A DNA stretch of 6,667 nucleotides from Syntrophales bacterium (lineage in GTDB: Bacteria > Desulfobacterota > Syntrophia > Syntrophales > UBA5619), in contig JAQTRB010000092.1 of assembly GCA_028712015.1 (NCBI GenBank), forward strand, positions 1 through 6,667, read 5' to 3'. The notes under the pieces are model-generated. The model worked only from the letters and a program-made list of their open reading frames with translations. It was not told the origin of the DNA and made no database searches. This document shows positions 1 to 5,493 of the stretch, in pieces; position 1 is the stretch's first letter; each line of letters opens with the position of its first letter. The translations under genes were made by a program, and so were the position numbers.

Positions 1-301
1 TTCCACCGAGGGCGTGGAGGTTGAACATGGCCACGCCCAGTCCGCAGGCGGCCTCCGCCGCACGGGCCACGGTGTTGGGAATATCGTGGAATTTGAGATC
101 CAGAAAGATTTTTCCGCCGCGGGCATGAATCTGCCGAATGACCTCCGTTCCGAAGCGGACAAACGATTCCTTCCCAACCTTGAACAAACCGACATGATCC
201 CGCAGACGATCGACCCAGGCAAGCGCATCCTCCATCCCGGCGCCGACGTCAAGGGCAAAGATCAATCGCTCCTTGGGAGATCTACTCGTTATATTCTTCA
301 T
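1..301 (-). CDS. pyrF: Orotidine-5'-phosphate decarboxylase, N-terminal 100 residues (cut by left edge)
   Basis: This enzyme decarboxylates OMP to UMP, the last step of de novo pyrimidine synthesis, in the cytoplasm. The visible part starts MKNITSRSPKERLIFALDV and holds the family's first strand with Asp18, Lys41 in LFKVG, and the signature LDLKFHDIPNT at residues 67-77. The catalytic Asp68, Lys70 and Asp73 of the DxKxxD motif are all present. The NLHALGG stretch at 94-100 matches the VHAxGG region of the family. The rest of the protein, including the phosphate-binding C-terminal part, lies outside the window. The ATG at 301 lies inside rpoZ, giving a 20-nt overlap. No strong Shine-Dalgarno precedes it, so translation is probably coupled to rpoZ. 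A TTG at 265 behind AAGGAG (269-274) is an alternative start, but its spacer is only 3 nt, and it would drop the KERLIFALD lead-in that many homologues have. It is the last visible gene of the leftward operon. Confidence 0.95.
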   Translation of the reverse strand, partial: MKNITSRSPKERLIFALDVGAGMEDALAWVDRLRDHVGLFKVGKESFVRFGTEVIRQIHARGGKIFLDLKFHDIPNTVARAAEAACGLGVAMFNLHALGG

Positions 302-554
302 CGCCGACGAACTCGGTATCATGCGGTATCGTTTTGAAGTTTTCCTTGACCCTTTTCAGGTACTCGGGGTGGGCGTAGGAAACTTTTCCCGCCGCAATTT
401 CCCGAAGGGCCGTCACAATCTCCCGATTGTTTCTCGTATCCGTCAGGGGCTGAGATCCCTTCAGCAGCTGTCGCGACCGCTGAGAGGTCAGCAGAACAAG
501 GGCAAAGCGGTTCTTTGCCATGCGCAAAGAATCTTCCACGGTAATTCTGGCCAT
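282..554 (-). CDS. rpoZ: DNA-directed RNA polymerase omega subunit
   Basis: Omega is the small RNA polymerase subunit. It wraps the C-terminal part of beta-prime, helps core assembly, and in proteobacteria helps form a ppGpp site. The 90-residue product is full length for the family. It opens with MARITVEDSL, followed by the conserved block NRFALVLLTSQRSRQLLKG (15-33) and then NNREIVTALREIAAGKVS (about 42-59), the two hallmark segments of the fold. An acidic tail rich in Glu and Asp ends the protein, as is common. The ATG at 554 has a near-perfect ribosome binding site, GGAGGTG at 563-569, with an 8-nt spacer. It lies 21 nt downstream of gmk and overlaps the pyrF start by 20 nt. The pairing gmk-rpoZ is widely conserved in bacteria, which supports both calls. 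Confidence 0.96.
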   Translation of the reverse strand: MARITVEDSLRMAKNRFALVLLTSQRSRQLLKGSQPLTDTRNNREIVTALREIAAGKVSYAHPEYLKRVKENFKTIPHDTEFVGDEEYNE

Positions 555-562
555 AGGGTATG

Positions 563-569
563 CACCTCC
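563..569 (-). promoter_or_regulatory. Strong ribosome binding site of rpoZ
   Basis: GGAGGTG on the minus strand is separated by 8 nt from the rpoZ ATG at 554. It is the best Shine-Dalgarno match in the leftward operon. It sits in the only non-overlapping junction there, which suggests independent, efficient initiation of omega rather than pure coupling to gmk. Confidence 0.8.
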
Positions 570-575
570 AATTGA

Positions 576-1208
576 TTAAGACGATTCCTCTTTCAAAAAT
601 GCCTCGATTCTGTCCGTCCAACGATCCCGCCGGGACATTTCAGCGATGTACACAGCTCGGAAGCGGTCGACGGCCTCTTCCAAGGTTTCGTTGAATATAA
701 CATAATCATACCAAAGAGCCTCGCGAATTTCATCAAGGGAACTCCGGAGGCGCCGCTCCATGACAGGGGGACTCTCCCCTCGGAGGGACAGCCGAGACTT
801 CAGTTCGGCATACGACGGAGGCAGGATGAAGATGAACACCCCCTGCGGATAGTGTTCACGGATGGCCTTCGCCCCGCGCGGTTCGATGTCCAGGATCATA
901 TCGTATCCCTGCGACAGAAAAGCGTCCATCGTTTTTTTCGACGTCCCATAGAGATGACCGTAATTTTCCACCCACTCGACGAATTCTCCCCGATCCATCC
1001 TTTCACGGAACTCCGCCCGGGAGATGAATTCGTAATCCCGTCCGCTGATCTCGCCGCGACGCGGGGGACGCGTCGTACAGGAGACGGAGAAGCGGATATT
1101 GGGAAATCGCCGCAGAATCTCCCGGCAAATCGACGTTTTCCCGGCGCCGGACGGGGCGGAAACGACCATCAGCAAACCCGGTTGTTTTTTGCACGTCGCA
1201 TCATTCAA
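576..1208 (-). CDS. gmk: Guanylate kinase (TTG start)
   Basis: Guanylate kinase phosphorylates GMP to GDP with ATP, feeding GTP, dGTP and ppGpp pools in the cytoplasm. Counted from the chosen start, the P-loop APSGAGKT is at 18-25 and the GMP-binding signature from TTRPPRRGE through GRDYEF is at 45-61. The lid region VENYGHLYGTS is at 80-90, and the DIEPRGA strand at 107-113 stands where most homologues have DIDVQGA or similar. The length of 210 residues is typical. The open frame extends further upstream to 1280, but that extension overlaps yicC and has no gmk similarity. I chose TTG at 1208 because AGGTG (1216-1220) lies 7 nt upstream and the resulting N-terminus has normal family length. 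The first in-frame ATG downstream (Met14) would leave almost nothing before the P-loop. The start overlaps the yicC stop by 8 nt, so translation is likely coupled. Confidence 0.95.
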   Translation of the reverse strand: MNDATCKKQPGLLMVVSAPSGAGKTSICREILRRFPNIRFSVSCTTRPPRRGEISGRDYEFISRAEFRERMDRGEFVEWVENYGHLYGTSKKTMDAFLSQGYDMILDIEPRGAKAIREHYPQGVFIFILPPSYAELKSRLSLRGESPPVMERRLRSSLDEIREALWYDYVIFNETLEEAVDRFRAVYIAEMSRRDRWTDRIEAFLKEESS

Positions 1209-2085
1209 TGTTCTGCACCTGCTCCCGCAATTTCGCCAGTTCGCTCTTGATCTCGATGACGCCGCGCGAGATTTCCGCATCCCCGCTCTTGGAACCGATG
1301 GTATTGATCTCCCTGCCCATCTCTTGGATCAGGAAATCGATCTTTCTGCCCGCGGCGTCCTCCGCGGCAAGCAGATCGTTGAATTGATCGATATGGCTTC
1401 GGAAGCGGACGATCTCTTCGGTGATGTCGCTCCTTTCCGCCATGATCGCGACCTCCTGAAGCAACCGCGCTTCATCGACCGCCAGGCCGCCCGTCAGTTC
1501 CCTTACCCGGTCGCCGAGCCGCTTCTGATAGTCCAGAACCACCTGCGGCACTCTCCGGTCGATTCCTTCCAAACAATCGGCGATCCCGTTCAAACGATCG
1601 ACCAGATCGCTTTTCAGGCTTCCCCCTTCCTTCTCTCTCATCTCGATCAGCGCCCGCATCGCCGCCGCGAGGATTTTGGAAAGCCCCTCCCAGAGGACCG
1701 CCGGATCCTGACTCGTTTCCACGGGGATGAAGGCATCCCGGAAACCGGCCATTACCTCCAGCGTGATCTCCCCTCTCAGGTTGAGATTTTCCTTCATCTG
1801 GCCGAGCAGCGCATGATAATTGCGGATCAGCGGCAGATTCAGCGTGAAACGACTGGCGGTTTCCGCGTTTCCATCGCCGTCCGCCCGGAGGGTCGCCTCG
1901 ATCCGCCCCCGGGAAAACTGTTCCCCGATCCGCTTCTTGATCTCACCCTCGAAGGGGAGAAACATTCCCGGCAGGCGCAACGAGATCTCCAAAAACCGGT
2001 GGTTGACGGATTTCATCTCGATCGTGAATTTCCGGCCGGCAAGGACCGCCTCCGCCTTGCCGTAACCGGTCATGCTTTTAATCAT
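1201..2085 (-). CDS. yicC: YicC/YloC-family endoribonuclease
   Basis: YicC proteins are conserved bacterial endoribonucleases. The E. coli member cleaves RNA and affects small-RNA turnover. This 294-residue product matches the family from end to end. It begins MIKSMTGYGKAE, the diagnostic N-terminus, with SVNHRFLEISLRLP at about 26-39 (YicC_N domain). It ends with the hallmark C-terminal block: QEMGREINTIGSK near 252, then the EISRGVIEIKSELAKLREQ stretch and VQNIE at the terminus (DUF1732 domain). The central part is charged and helical. The ATG at 2085 has AGAGGAG (2090-2096) four nt upstream and shares an ATGA overlap with the preceding DUF4416 gene. Its adjacency to gmk and rpoZ is a well-known bacterial arrangement. 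In many relatives a small remA-like gene (DUF370) sits between yicC and gmk, and none is present here. Family membership is very secure. The physiological substrate in this organism is unknown. Confidence 0.95.
   Translation of the reverse strand: MIKSMTGYGKAEAVLAGRKFTIEMKSVNHRFLEISLRLPGMFLPFEGEIKKRIGEQFSRGRIEATLRADGDGNAETASRFTLNLPLIRNYHALLGQMKENLNLRGEITLEVMAGFRDAFIPVETSQDPAVLWEGLSKILAAAMRALIEMREKEGGSLKSDLVDRLNGIADCLEGIDRRVPQVVLDYQKRLGDRVRELTGGLAVDEARLLQEVAIMAERSDITEEIVRFRSHIDQFNDLLAAEDAAGRKIDFLIQEMGREINTIGSKSGDAEISRGVIEIKSELAKLREQVQNIE
1216..1220 (-). promoter_or_regulatory. Ribosome binding site supporting the TTG start of gmk
   Basis: AGGTG on the minus strand lies within the last codons of yicC, 7 nt before the TTG at 1208. 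It decides the start: no in-frame ATG occurs near the expected N-terminus, and the overlapping ATGs just downstream are in another frame. Confidence 0.55.
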
Positions 2086-2681
2086 CGGACTCCTCTCATC
2101 GGACCATCCCCCTCGGACTCGGGGAACTCATCCGCCGCAGGACCGGACCCGGCCACTCGCTCCCTGAGCTGCAGCAGATACTTTTCCCGGATCCGGATCA
2201 GCATCCCGACCATCTCTTCCCCGGCATAATCCGGATAGGTCCAGGGGAACGCATGAAACGATTTGCCTCTATACATCAGTGTCAGATCGGCATAGATCCC
2301 ATCCCGCAGATAGGGCCGATGGGAATAACCCTTGCCCGTGGCCAGAATCAGATGGGCTTGGGCAAGATAACCGGGATCGAGGTTCACCCTTCTTTTCCCC
2401 TCAGCCGATAACCTCTTCTCCAGCGCATTGGTCCAGTTCTTGACATCCGGCAACGCCTCCGGCCGGATCAGCCGTTCAAAGGCGACAAAACGGCGAATCA
2501 GCGCATCGCCGAACTCCTTCTCGTAATAATCGGTATAGTCAAAAGTCATCGGGGCGCTGATGAAATCAAGCCTTCCACATCTTTCCGACAGGGCCTCCAT
2601 CGCGTCGCGCAGCAAGCCTTCCTCGCGGGAGAAGAGGCTGGCTATCAGCTTGACGGCCTCCGGAGGTTGCGGCTCGCTCAT
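2082..2681 (-). CDS. DUF4416 family protein, function unknown
   Basis: No biochemical role is established for this family. I recognise it from its sequence pattern and its usual place beside hldA/rfaE1 and yicC in deltaproteobacteria. The 199-residue product is soluble, with no signal peptide or membrane helix. Notable conserved-looking blocks are FDYTDYYEKEFG at 47-58, NLDPGYLAQAHLILATGKG at 100-118, and HRPYLRDGIYADLTLMY at 121-137 followed by FHAFPWTYPDY at 142-152. These are dense in aromatics, His, Asp and Arg, which could mark an active or ligand site, but that is inference only. The last 25 or so residues are Pro, Gly and acid rich and look disordered. The gene starts inside the hldA stop (ATGA) and ends inside the yicC start (ATGA), so all three should be made in linked amounts. 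A GGGAGGAG stretch lies 14 nt before its ATG, too far to be a standard site, which again favours coupling. Confidence 0.85.
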   Translation of the reverse strand: MSEPQPPEAVKLIASLFSREEGLLRDAMEALSERCGRLDFISAPMTFDYTDYYEKEFGDALIRRFVAFERLIRPEALPDVKNWTNALEKRLSAEGKRRVNLDPGYLAQAHLILATGKGYSHRPYLRDGIYADLTLMYRGKSFHAFPWTYPDYAGEEMVGMLIRIREKYLLQLRERVAGSGPAADEFPESEGDGPMRGVR

Positions 2682-3673
2682 AGGGCTTTTTTCAGCTCCT
2701 CCCGGGTCACGGTCGCCGTACCCGCCTTCCCCACCACAATCCCCGCGGCGTGGTTGGCCAGATATGCCGCTTCCCGGAAAGAGGCCCCCGCCGCCAGCGA
2801 GAGGGCCAGAACGCCGATGACCGTATCCCCCGCGCCCGTTACATCAAATACCTCCCTCGCTTCCGTACGAAATGCCGTGTGTCTGGTCCGACCGTTCTTC
2901 TCAAAAAGGCTCATCCCCGCTTCCCCGCGGGTCATCAGCAAGGCCTTGAAATCATACTGCCGCAACAGTTTCAAGCCGACACGGATATGGTCCAATCCGT
3001 TCAACATCTCTTCTCCCGCGGCGCGAACGGCCTCGTGATGGTTTGGGGTGACGATATCGAATCCCTGGTACATGGAAAAATCCCGTTGCTTCGGGTCCAC
3101 GCAGGTGAAAATCGGGCGACCGGCGATGACCTTCCGGATGCCTTCGAGAAGGGAACGGGTGACCAATCCCTTGCCATAATCCGAGATCACCAGCGCCCCC
3201 AATTCATTACGCAACGACTCGATGTAGGAAAGGATCTTGCGAATGCTTTTTGCCTGAACGGGTTTTCGATCCTCCCGGTCAAAACGGACCACCTGCTGAC
3301 CATGCGCGACAATTCGCGTTTTGAGCGTCGTGGGACGCCCCGCCTCCACGACGATGCCGTTCATGTCCAAACCTAGGCCGGAGAACTCGGTCAGAAGACG
3401 TTTCCCCGTATCGTCGGATCCAACAACGCCGGCCAGATGAACCAGACCGCCCATCGCAAATATATTGTTGAGGACATTGGCGCAGCCGCCCAACAGGAAT
3501 TTATCCCTTCTCACCTCGACAACGGGAACGGGCGCCTCCGGCGAGATCCGCGACACCTTCCCCCAGATAAAGTGGTCCGCCATGACATCCCCGACAACCA
3601 GGACCCTGGACCGGGGGAATTTGTCCATGATCGCATACGCCCTTCGGTTGCTCATCATCCGTTTCATAAACAT
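2678..3673 (-). CDS. hldA: D-glycero-beta-D-manno-heptose-7-phosphate kinase, stand-alone (RfaE domain I)
   Basis: This PfkB/ribokinase-type enzyme phosphorylates heptose 7-phosphate at C1 on the way to ADP-heptose, the precursor of the LPS inner core. Evidence is the N-terminal VLVVGDVMADHFIWGKVSRI segment (24-43) continuing into SPEAPVPVVEV, which is characteristic of RfaE. It is followed by the GGCANVLNNIFAMGG PfkB signature (62-76), the VDPKQRDF and VTPNHHEA segments, and the second signature DVTGAGDT at 277-284 with catalytic Asp283. At 331 residues it contains only the kinase domain. The adenylyltransferase domain fused to it in E. coli HldE is absent, so a separate hldC is expected elsewhere in the genome. 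The start is uncertain: ATGs at 3673, 3667, 3658 and 3655 are all possible, and GGGA lies 5 nt before 3667. It is the first gene of the leftward operon and overlaps the DUF4416 start by 4 nt. A fructokinase-like sugar kinase is a less likely alternative. Confidence 0.93.
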   Translation of the reverse strand: MFMKRMMSNRRAYAIMDKFPRSRVLVVGDVMADHFIWGKVSRISPEAPVPVVEVRRDKFLLGGCANVLNNIFAMGGLVHLAGVVGSDDTGKRLLTEFSGLGLDMNGIVVEAGRPTTLKTRIVAHGQQVVRFDREDRKPVQAKSIRKILSYIESLRNELGALVISDYGKGLVTRSLLEGIRKVIAGRPIFTCVDPKQRDFSMYQGFDIVTPNHHEAVRAAGEEMLNGLDHIRVGLKLLRQYDFKALLMTRGEAGMSLFEKNGRTRHTAFRTEAREVFDVTGAGDTVIGVLALSLAAGASFREAAYLANHAAGIVVGKAGTATVTREELKKAL

Positions 3674-3718
3674 CCCATCGTTCCCGCCGGGGAGAAAAAA
3701 CCAGATTTCATGGCCGCT

Positions 3719-3747
3719 TATCTATTATCGAGGGCATCATTTGTCAA
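3719..3747 (-). promoter_or_regulatory. Candidate sigma-70 promoter of the hldA-pyrF operon
   Basis: On the minus strand a perfect -35 TTGACA lies at 3747-3742. After a 17-nt spacer comes TAGATA (3724-3719), a half-matching -10 in an AT-rich patch. Initiation would fall near 3710-3713, leaving a leader of roughly 40 nt before the hldA ATG at 3673. The -35 is convincing and the -10 is weak. No other good promoter is visible upstream of hldA. Confidence 0.5.
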
Positions 3748-3775
3748 TCCTTTTCTGGGAATGATCGGTTGGAAG

Positions 3776-3789
3776 AAGGAACATTCCTT
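3776..3789. repeat. Operator-like 14-bp inverted repeat
   Basis: AAGGAA and TTCCTT are perfect 6-bp arms around a CA spacer. The element ends one base before the plus-strand -35 candidate at 3791 and lies about 30 bp upstream of the minus-strand -35. Its place between two divergent promoters is where a regulator could act on both. A neighbouring GGAATG (3758-3763) also pairs with CATTCC (3782-3787). A chance occurrence cannot be excluded. Confidence 0.35.
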
Positions 3790-3790
3790 A

Positions 3791-3819
3791 TTGACTTCGT
3801 GGGGATATTTGAGTATGGG
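3791..3819 (+). promoter_or_regulatory. Candidate promoter of the plsC-uppP-ftsK operon
   Basis: TTGACT at 3791-3796 is a good -35. Exactly 17 nt later TATGGG (3814-3819) could act as a poor -10. Transcription would begin near 3826, giving a leader of about 65 nt before the plsC ATG at 3891. The weak -10 fits a low-strength or activator-dependent promoter, but the call rests on one good hexamer only. Confidence 0.35.
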
Positions 3820-3871
3820 AAACCCAGGACGGATTTGATCTTGCGGTGGCAGATTTCAAATCAGTCCCCAC
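3799..3871. repeat. Imperfect inverted repeat upstream of plsC
   Basis: GTGGGGATATTTGA (3799-3812) is matched in inverted orientation by TCAAAT at 3856-3861 and TCCCCAC at 3865-3871. The arms are interrupted only by an unequal internal spacer (A against CAG). The left arm lies in the candidate promoter spacer, so if initiation is near 3826 only the right arm is transcribed, which argues for a DNA-level feature rather than an RNA hairpin. A small TGGG-AAA-CCCA dyad (3816-3826) lies between the arms. Function is unknown. Confidence 0.35.
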
Positions 3872-3890
3872 ATCATCTTGGGACCTGATC

Positions 3891-4646
3891 ATGATTCGTT
3901 CCGCATTGCTGGTCATGCTTTCCATCTCCGTCACCGCTTTCATGTCGGTTTGCGCCCTTCTGTTCCCGCTCATCTCTCCCGGGGAGAACAAGGCGCACAA
4001 AATCGCTAACCTTTGGGCAAGGATGCTGCTCTGGCTCACCAACATCCGTGTCGAGGTGATCGGCGCGGAGAACGTGCTGAAGCACCGGCCGCAGATCTTC
4101 ATGGCCAACCACCAGAGCGATTTCGATATCCTGATCGTCCTTGCCTTCATCCCCGGCCAGTTCCGCTGGATCGTCAAAAAGGAGCTCTTCAAGATTCCCA
4201 TTTTCGGGAAGGCCATGAAAAGCGCAGGATATATCGAAATCGACCGGCAGAACCATGAGAGGGCCATGAAAAGCCTGGAGGAAGCGGCGCAGAAAATCAG
4301 GGAGGGAAAATCGGTCGTCACCTTCCCCGAGGGGACCCGCAGCAAGGACGGTACGATCAAACCGTTCAAGCAGGGCATGTTCCATCTCGCCATCCGTGCC
4401 GGGGTCCCCATCGTGCCCATCTCGATCATCGGCGCGCATGAAATCCTGCCGAAGCGCACCTTGAGGATCAAACCGGGAAAGATCACGATGATCATCGACC
4501 GACCGGTGGATGTCTCCGGATACAAAATTGAAGCGAGGGGGGAGTTGATCGAGCGGATTCGGGATATCATTGTCCGCAACGTTGAGAAAAACAGGGGCTC
4601 TTCCGGAACACCATCCGTGCCGGACCGCGGAAAGGGGACTCAGTGA
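3891..4646 (+). CDS. plsC: 1-acyl-sn-glycerol-3-phosphate acyltransferase
   Basis: PlsC transfers an acyl chain to lysophosphatidic acid, making phosphatidic acid for all membrane phospholipids. It acts at the inner face of the cytoplasmic membrane. A hydrophobic N-terminal helix (about 5-28) is followed by the acyltransferase motifs in order: NHQSDFD at 73-79 with the catalytic His74 and Asp79, KKELFKIPIFG at 96-106, FPEGTRS at 145-151, and VPIVPI at 172-177. The length is 251 residues, normal for the family. I chose the ATG at 3891, which has GGGA (3880-3883) 7 nt upstream and places the membrane helix right at the N-terminus. An in-frame GTG at 3846 would add 15 residues without a clear ribosome binding site. 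The last 18 or so residues are polar and low in conservation. The stop overlaps the uppP start by 4 nt. Acyl donor preference, acyl-CoA or acyl-ACP, cannot be read from the sequence. Confidence 0.94.
   Translation: MIRSALLVMLSISVTAFMSVCALLFPLISPGENKAHKIANLWARMLLWLTNIRVEVIGAENVLKHRPQIFMANHQSDFDILIVLAFIPGQFRWIVKKELFKIPIFGKAMKSAGYIEIDRQNHERAMKSLEEAAQKIREGKSVVTFPEGTRSKDGTIKPFKQGMFHLAIRAGVPIVPISIIGAHEILPKRTLRIKPGKITMIIDRPVDVSGYKIEARGELIERIRDIIVRNVEKNRGSSGTPSVPDRGKGTQ
4631..4637 (+). promoter_or_regulatory. Ribosome binding site supporting the GTG start of uppP
   Basis: AAAGGGG lies in the last codons of plsC, 5 nt before the GTG at 4643. For the alternative ATG at 4652 the spacer would be 14 nt, so this site favours the GTG and the 4-nt overlap. 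Confidence 0.5.
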
Positions 4647-5473
4647 CGTTGATGGAAGCCGTCATCCTGGGCATCGTTCAGGGGATCACGGAACCGCTCC
4701 CGGTCAGCAGTTCGGCGCATCTGGTCATCATTCCGTCGTTGATTCCGGGATTCGGACAGCCGAGCGTCGCCTTCGACGTGCTTCTCCATCTCGGAACGCT
4801 TGTGGCGGTGGTCTTCTTTCTCAGACGGGAAATCGCCGAACTCATCGCCTCGCTTCTGCCGGCGAAGGTTCCGACGGCGGGCGCGCGGCGGACCGATGCC
4901 GGAGAAAGGGCCGCCAACCGCAGGTTGGTTCTGTGGATCATCATCGCCACTTTCCTGACGGGAGTGATCGGCTTCCTCTTCCGGGAGCGGATCGAGCGGC
5001 TTTTCGAATCGGCGGAAACGACGGCCTTCATGCTTTTGATCACGGGGGTTTTGCTTTTTCTGTCGGACCGGGTAAAAAAGAACAATCGAAATAAGACAGA
5101 GATGAATTTGGCGGACGGGATCATCCTGGGTCTGGTTCAGGCAGCCGCCCTCATCCCGGGGATCTCCCGTTCGGGATCCACGATCACCTTCGGAATCTTT
5201 CGGGGACTGGAGCGCAAGACGGCGGCAACATTTTCCTTTCTGATCTCGATTCCGGCAATCACCGGCGCCGTGCTCCTCAAGGCGGCCTATCTGATCCGTC
5301 TTCCCGCGGGCGATTTTCCCGCGTTGGGCGCGGGTTTCCTTGCGGCCGCCGTTACGGGGTTTCTCTCGCTGAAACTTCTCTTTGCCATGATCAACAAAAC
5401 CGGCCTCGCCCCATTTGCCTGGTATTGCTGGTTCTTTGGGGCGGCCACCCTGATCCTTTCGGGCATGAGATAG
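4643..5473 (+). CDS. uppP: Undecaprenyl-diphosphatase (BacA type)
   Basis: UppP dephosphorylates undecaprenyl diphosphate to the monophosphate, recycling the lipid carrier for peptidoglycan and O-antigen. Overproduction gives bacitracin resistance in other bacteria. It is a polytopic inner-membrane protein, here 276 residues, full length. The two signature motifs are present: GIVQGITEPLPVSSSAHL at 10-27, with the QxxxE pair Gln13 and Glu17 and His26, and QAAALIPGISRSGSTI at 166-181, with the Ser175-Arg176 pair of PGxSRSxxT. Multiple hydrophobic segments lie at about 42-60, 95-113, 127-141, 183-230 and 245-273. A polar, Arg-rich cytoplasmic-type loop lies at about 75-94. The start is GTG at 4643, overlapping the plsC stop as GTGA, with AAAGGGG (4631-4637) 5 nt upstream. 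The in-frame ATG at 4652 is a less well-spaced alternative. It sits between plsC and ftsK in one transcription unit. Confidence 0.96.
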   Translation: MTLMEAVILGIVQGITEPLPVSSSAHLVIIPSLIPGFGQPSVAFDVLLHLGTLVAVVFFLRREIAELIASLLPAKVPTAGARRTDAGERAANRRLVLWIIIATFLTGVIGFLFRERIERLFESAETTAFMLLITGVLLFLSDRVKKNNRNKTEMNLADGIILGLVQAAALIPGISRSGSTITFGIFRGLERKTAATFSFLISIPAITGAVLLKAAYLIRLPAGDFPALGAGFLAAAVTGFLSLKLLFAMINKTGLAPFAWYCWFFGAATLILSGMR

Positions 5474-5493
5474 AACGGGGAAAACCGCTGACG

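Noticed and set aside
1209..1280. Upstream extension of the gmk frame to 1280
   Set aside because: The 24 extra residues lie inside the conserved C-terminal coding part of yicC and show no guanylate kinase similarity. TTG at 1208 has a fitting ribosome binding site.
1099..2229. A 376-codon open frame on the plus strand antisense to gmk, yicC and the DUF4416 gene
   Set aside because: It lies opposite three well-identified genes, shows no recognisable domain, and its composition (rich in Arg, Pro, Asp and His) is what a GC-biased antisense frame produces.
3687..3704. GC-rich CCCGCCGGGG patch next to an A-run, looking like a terminator
   Set aside because: The possible stem is too short and imperfect, and in both directions it would sit in a promoter or leader region rather than at a gene end.
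3788..4579. A 263-codon minus-strand open frame antisense to plsC
   Set aside because: plsC carries all four acyltransferase motifs in order on the other strand. The antisense product has no family pattern and is rich in Ser, Met and Ile from reversed codons.
4570..5094. A 174-codon plus-strand frame overlapping uppP in another frame
   Set aside because: uppP is unambiguous in its own frame over the same bases. The alternative product is a low-complexity Arg/Gly/His shadow.
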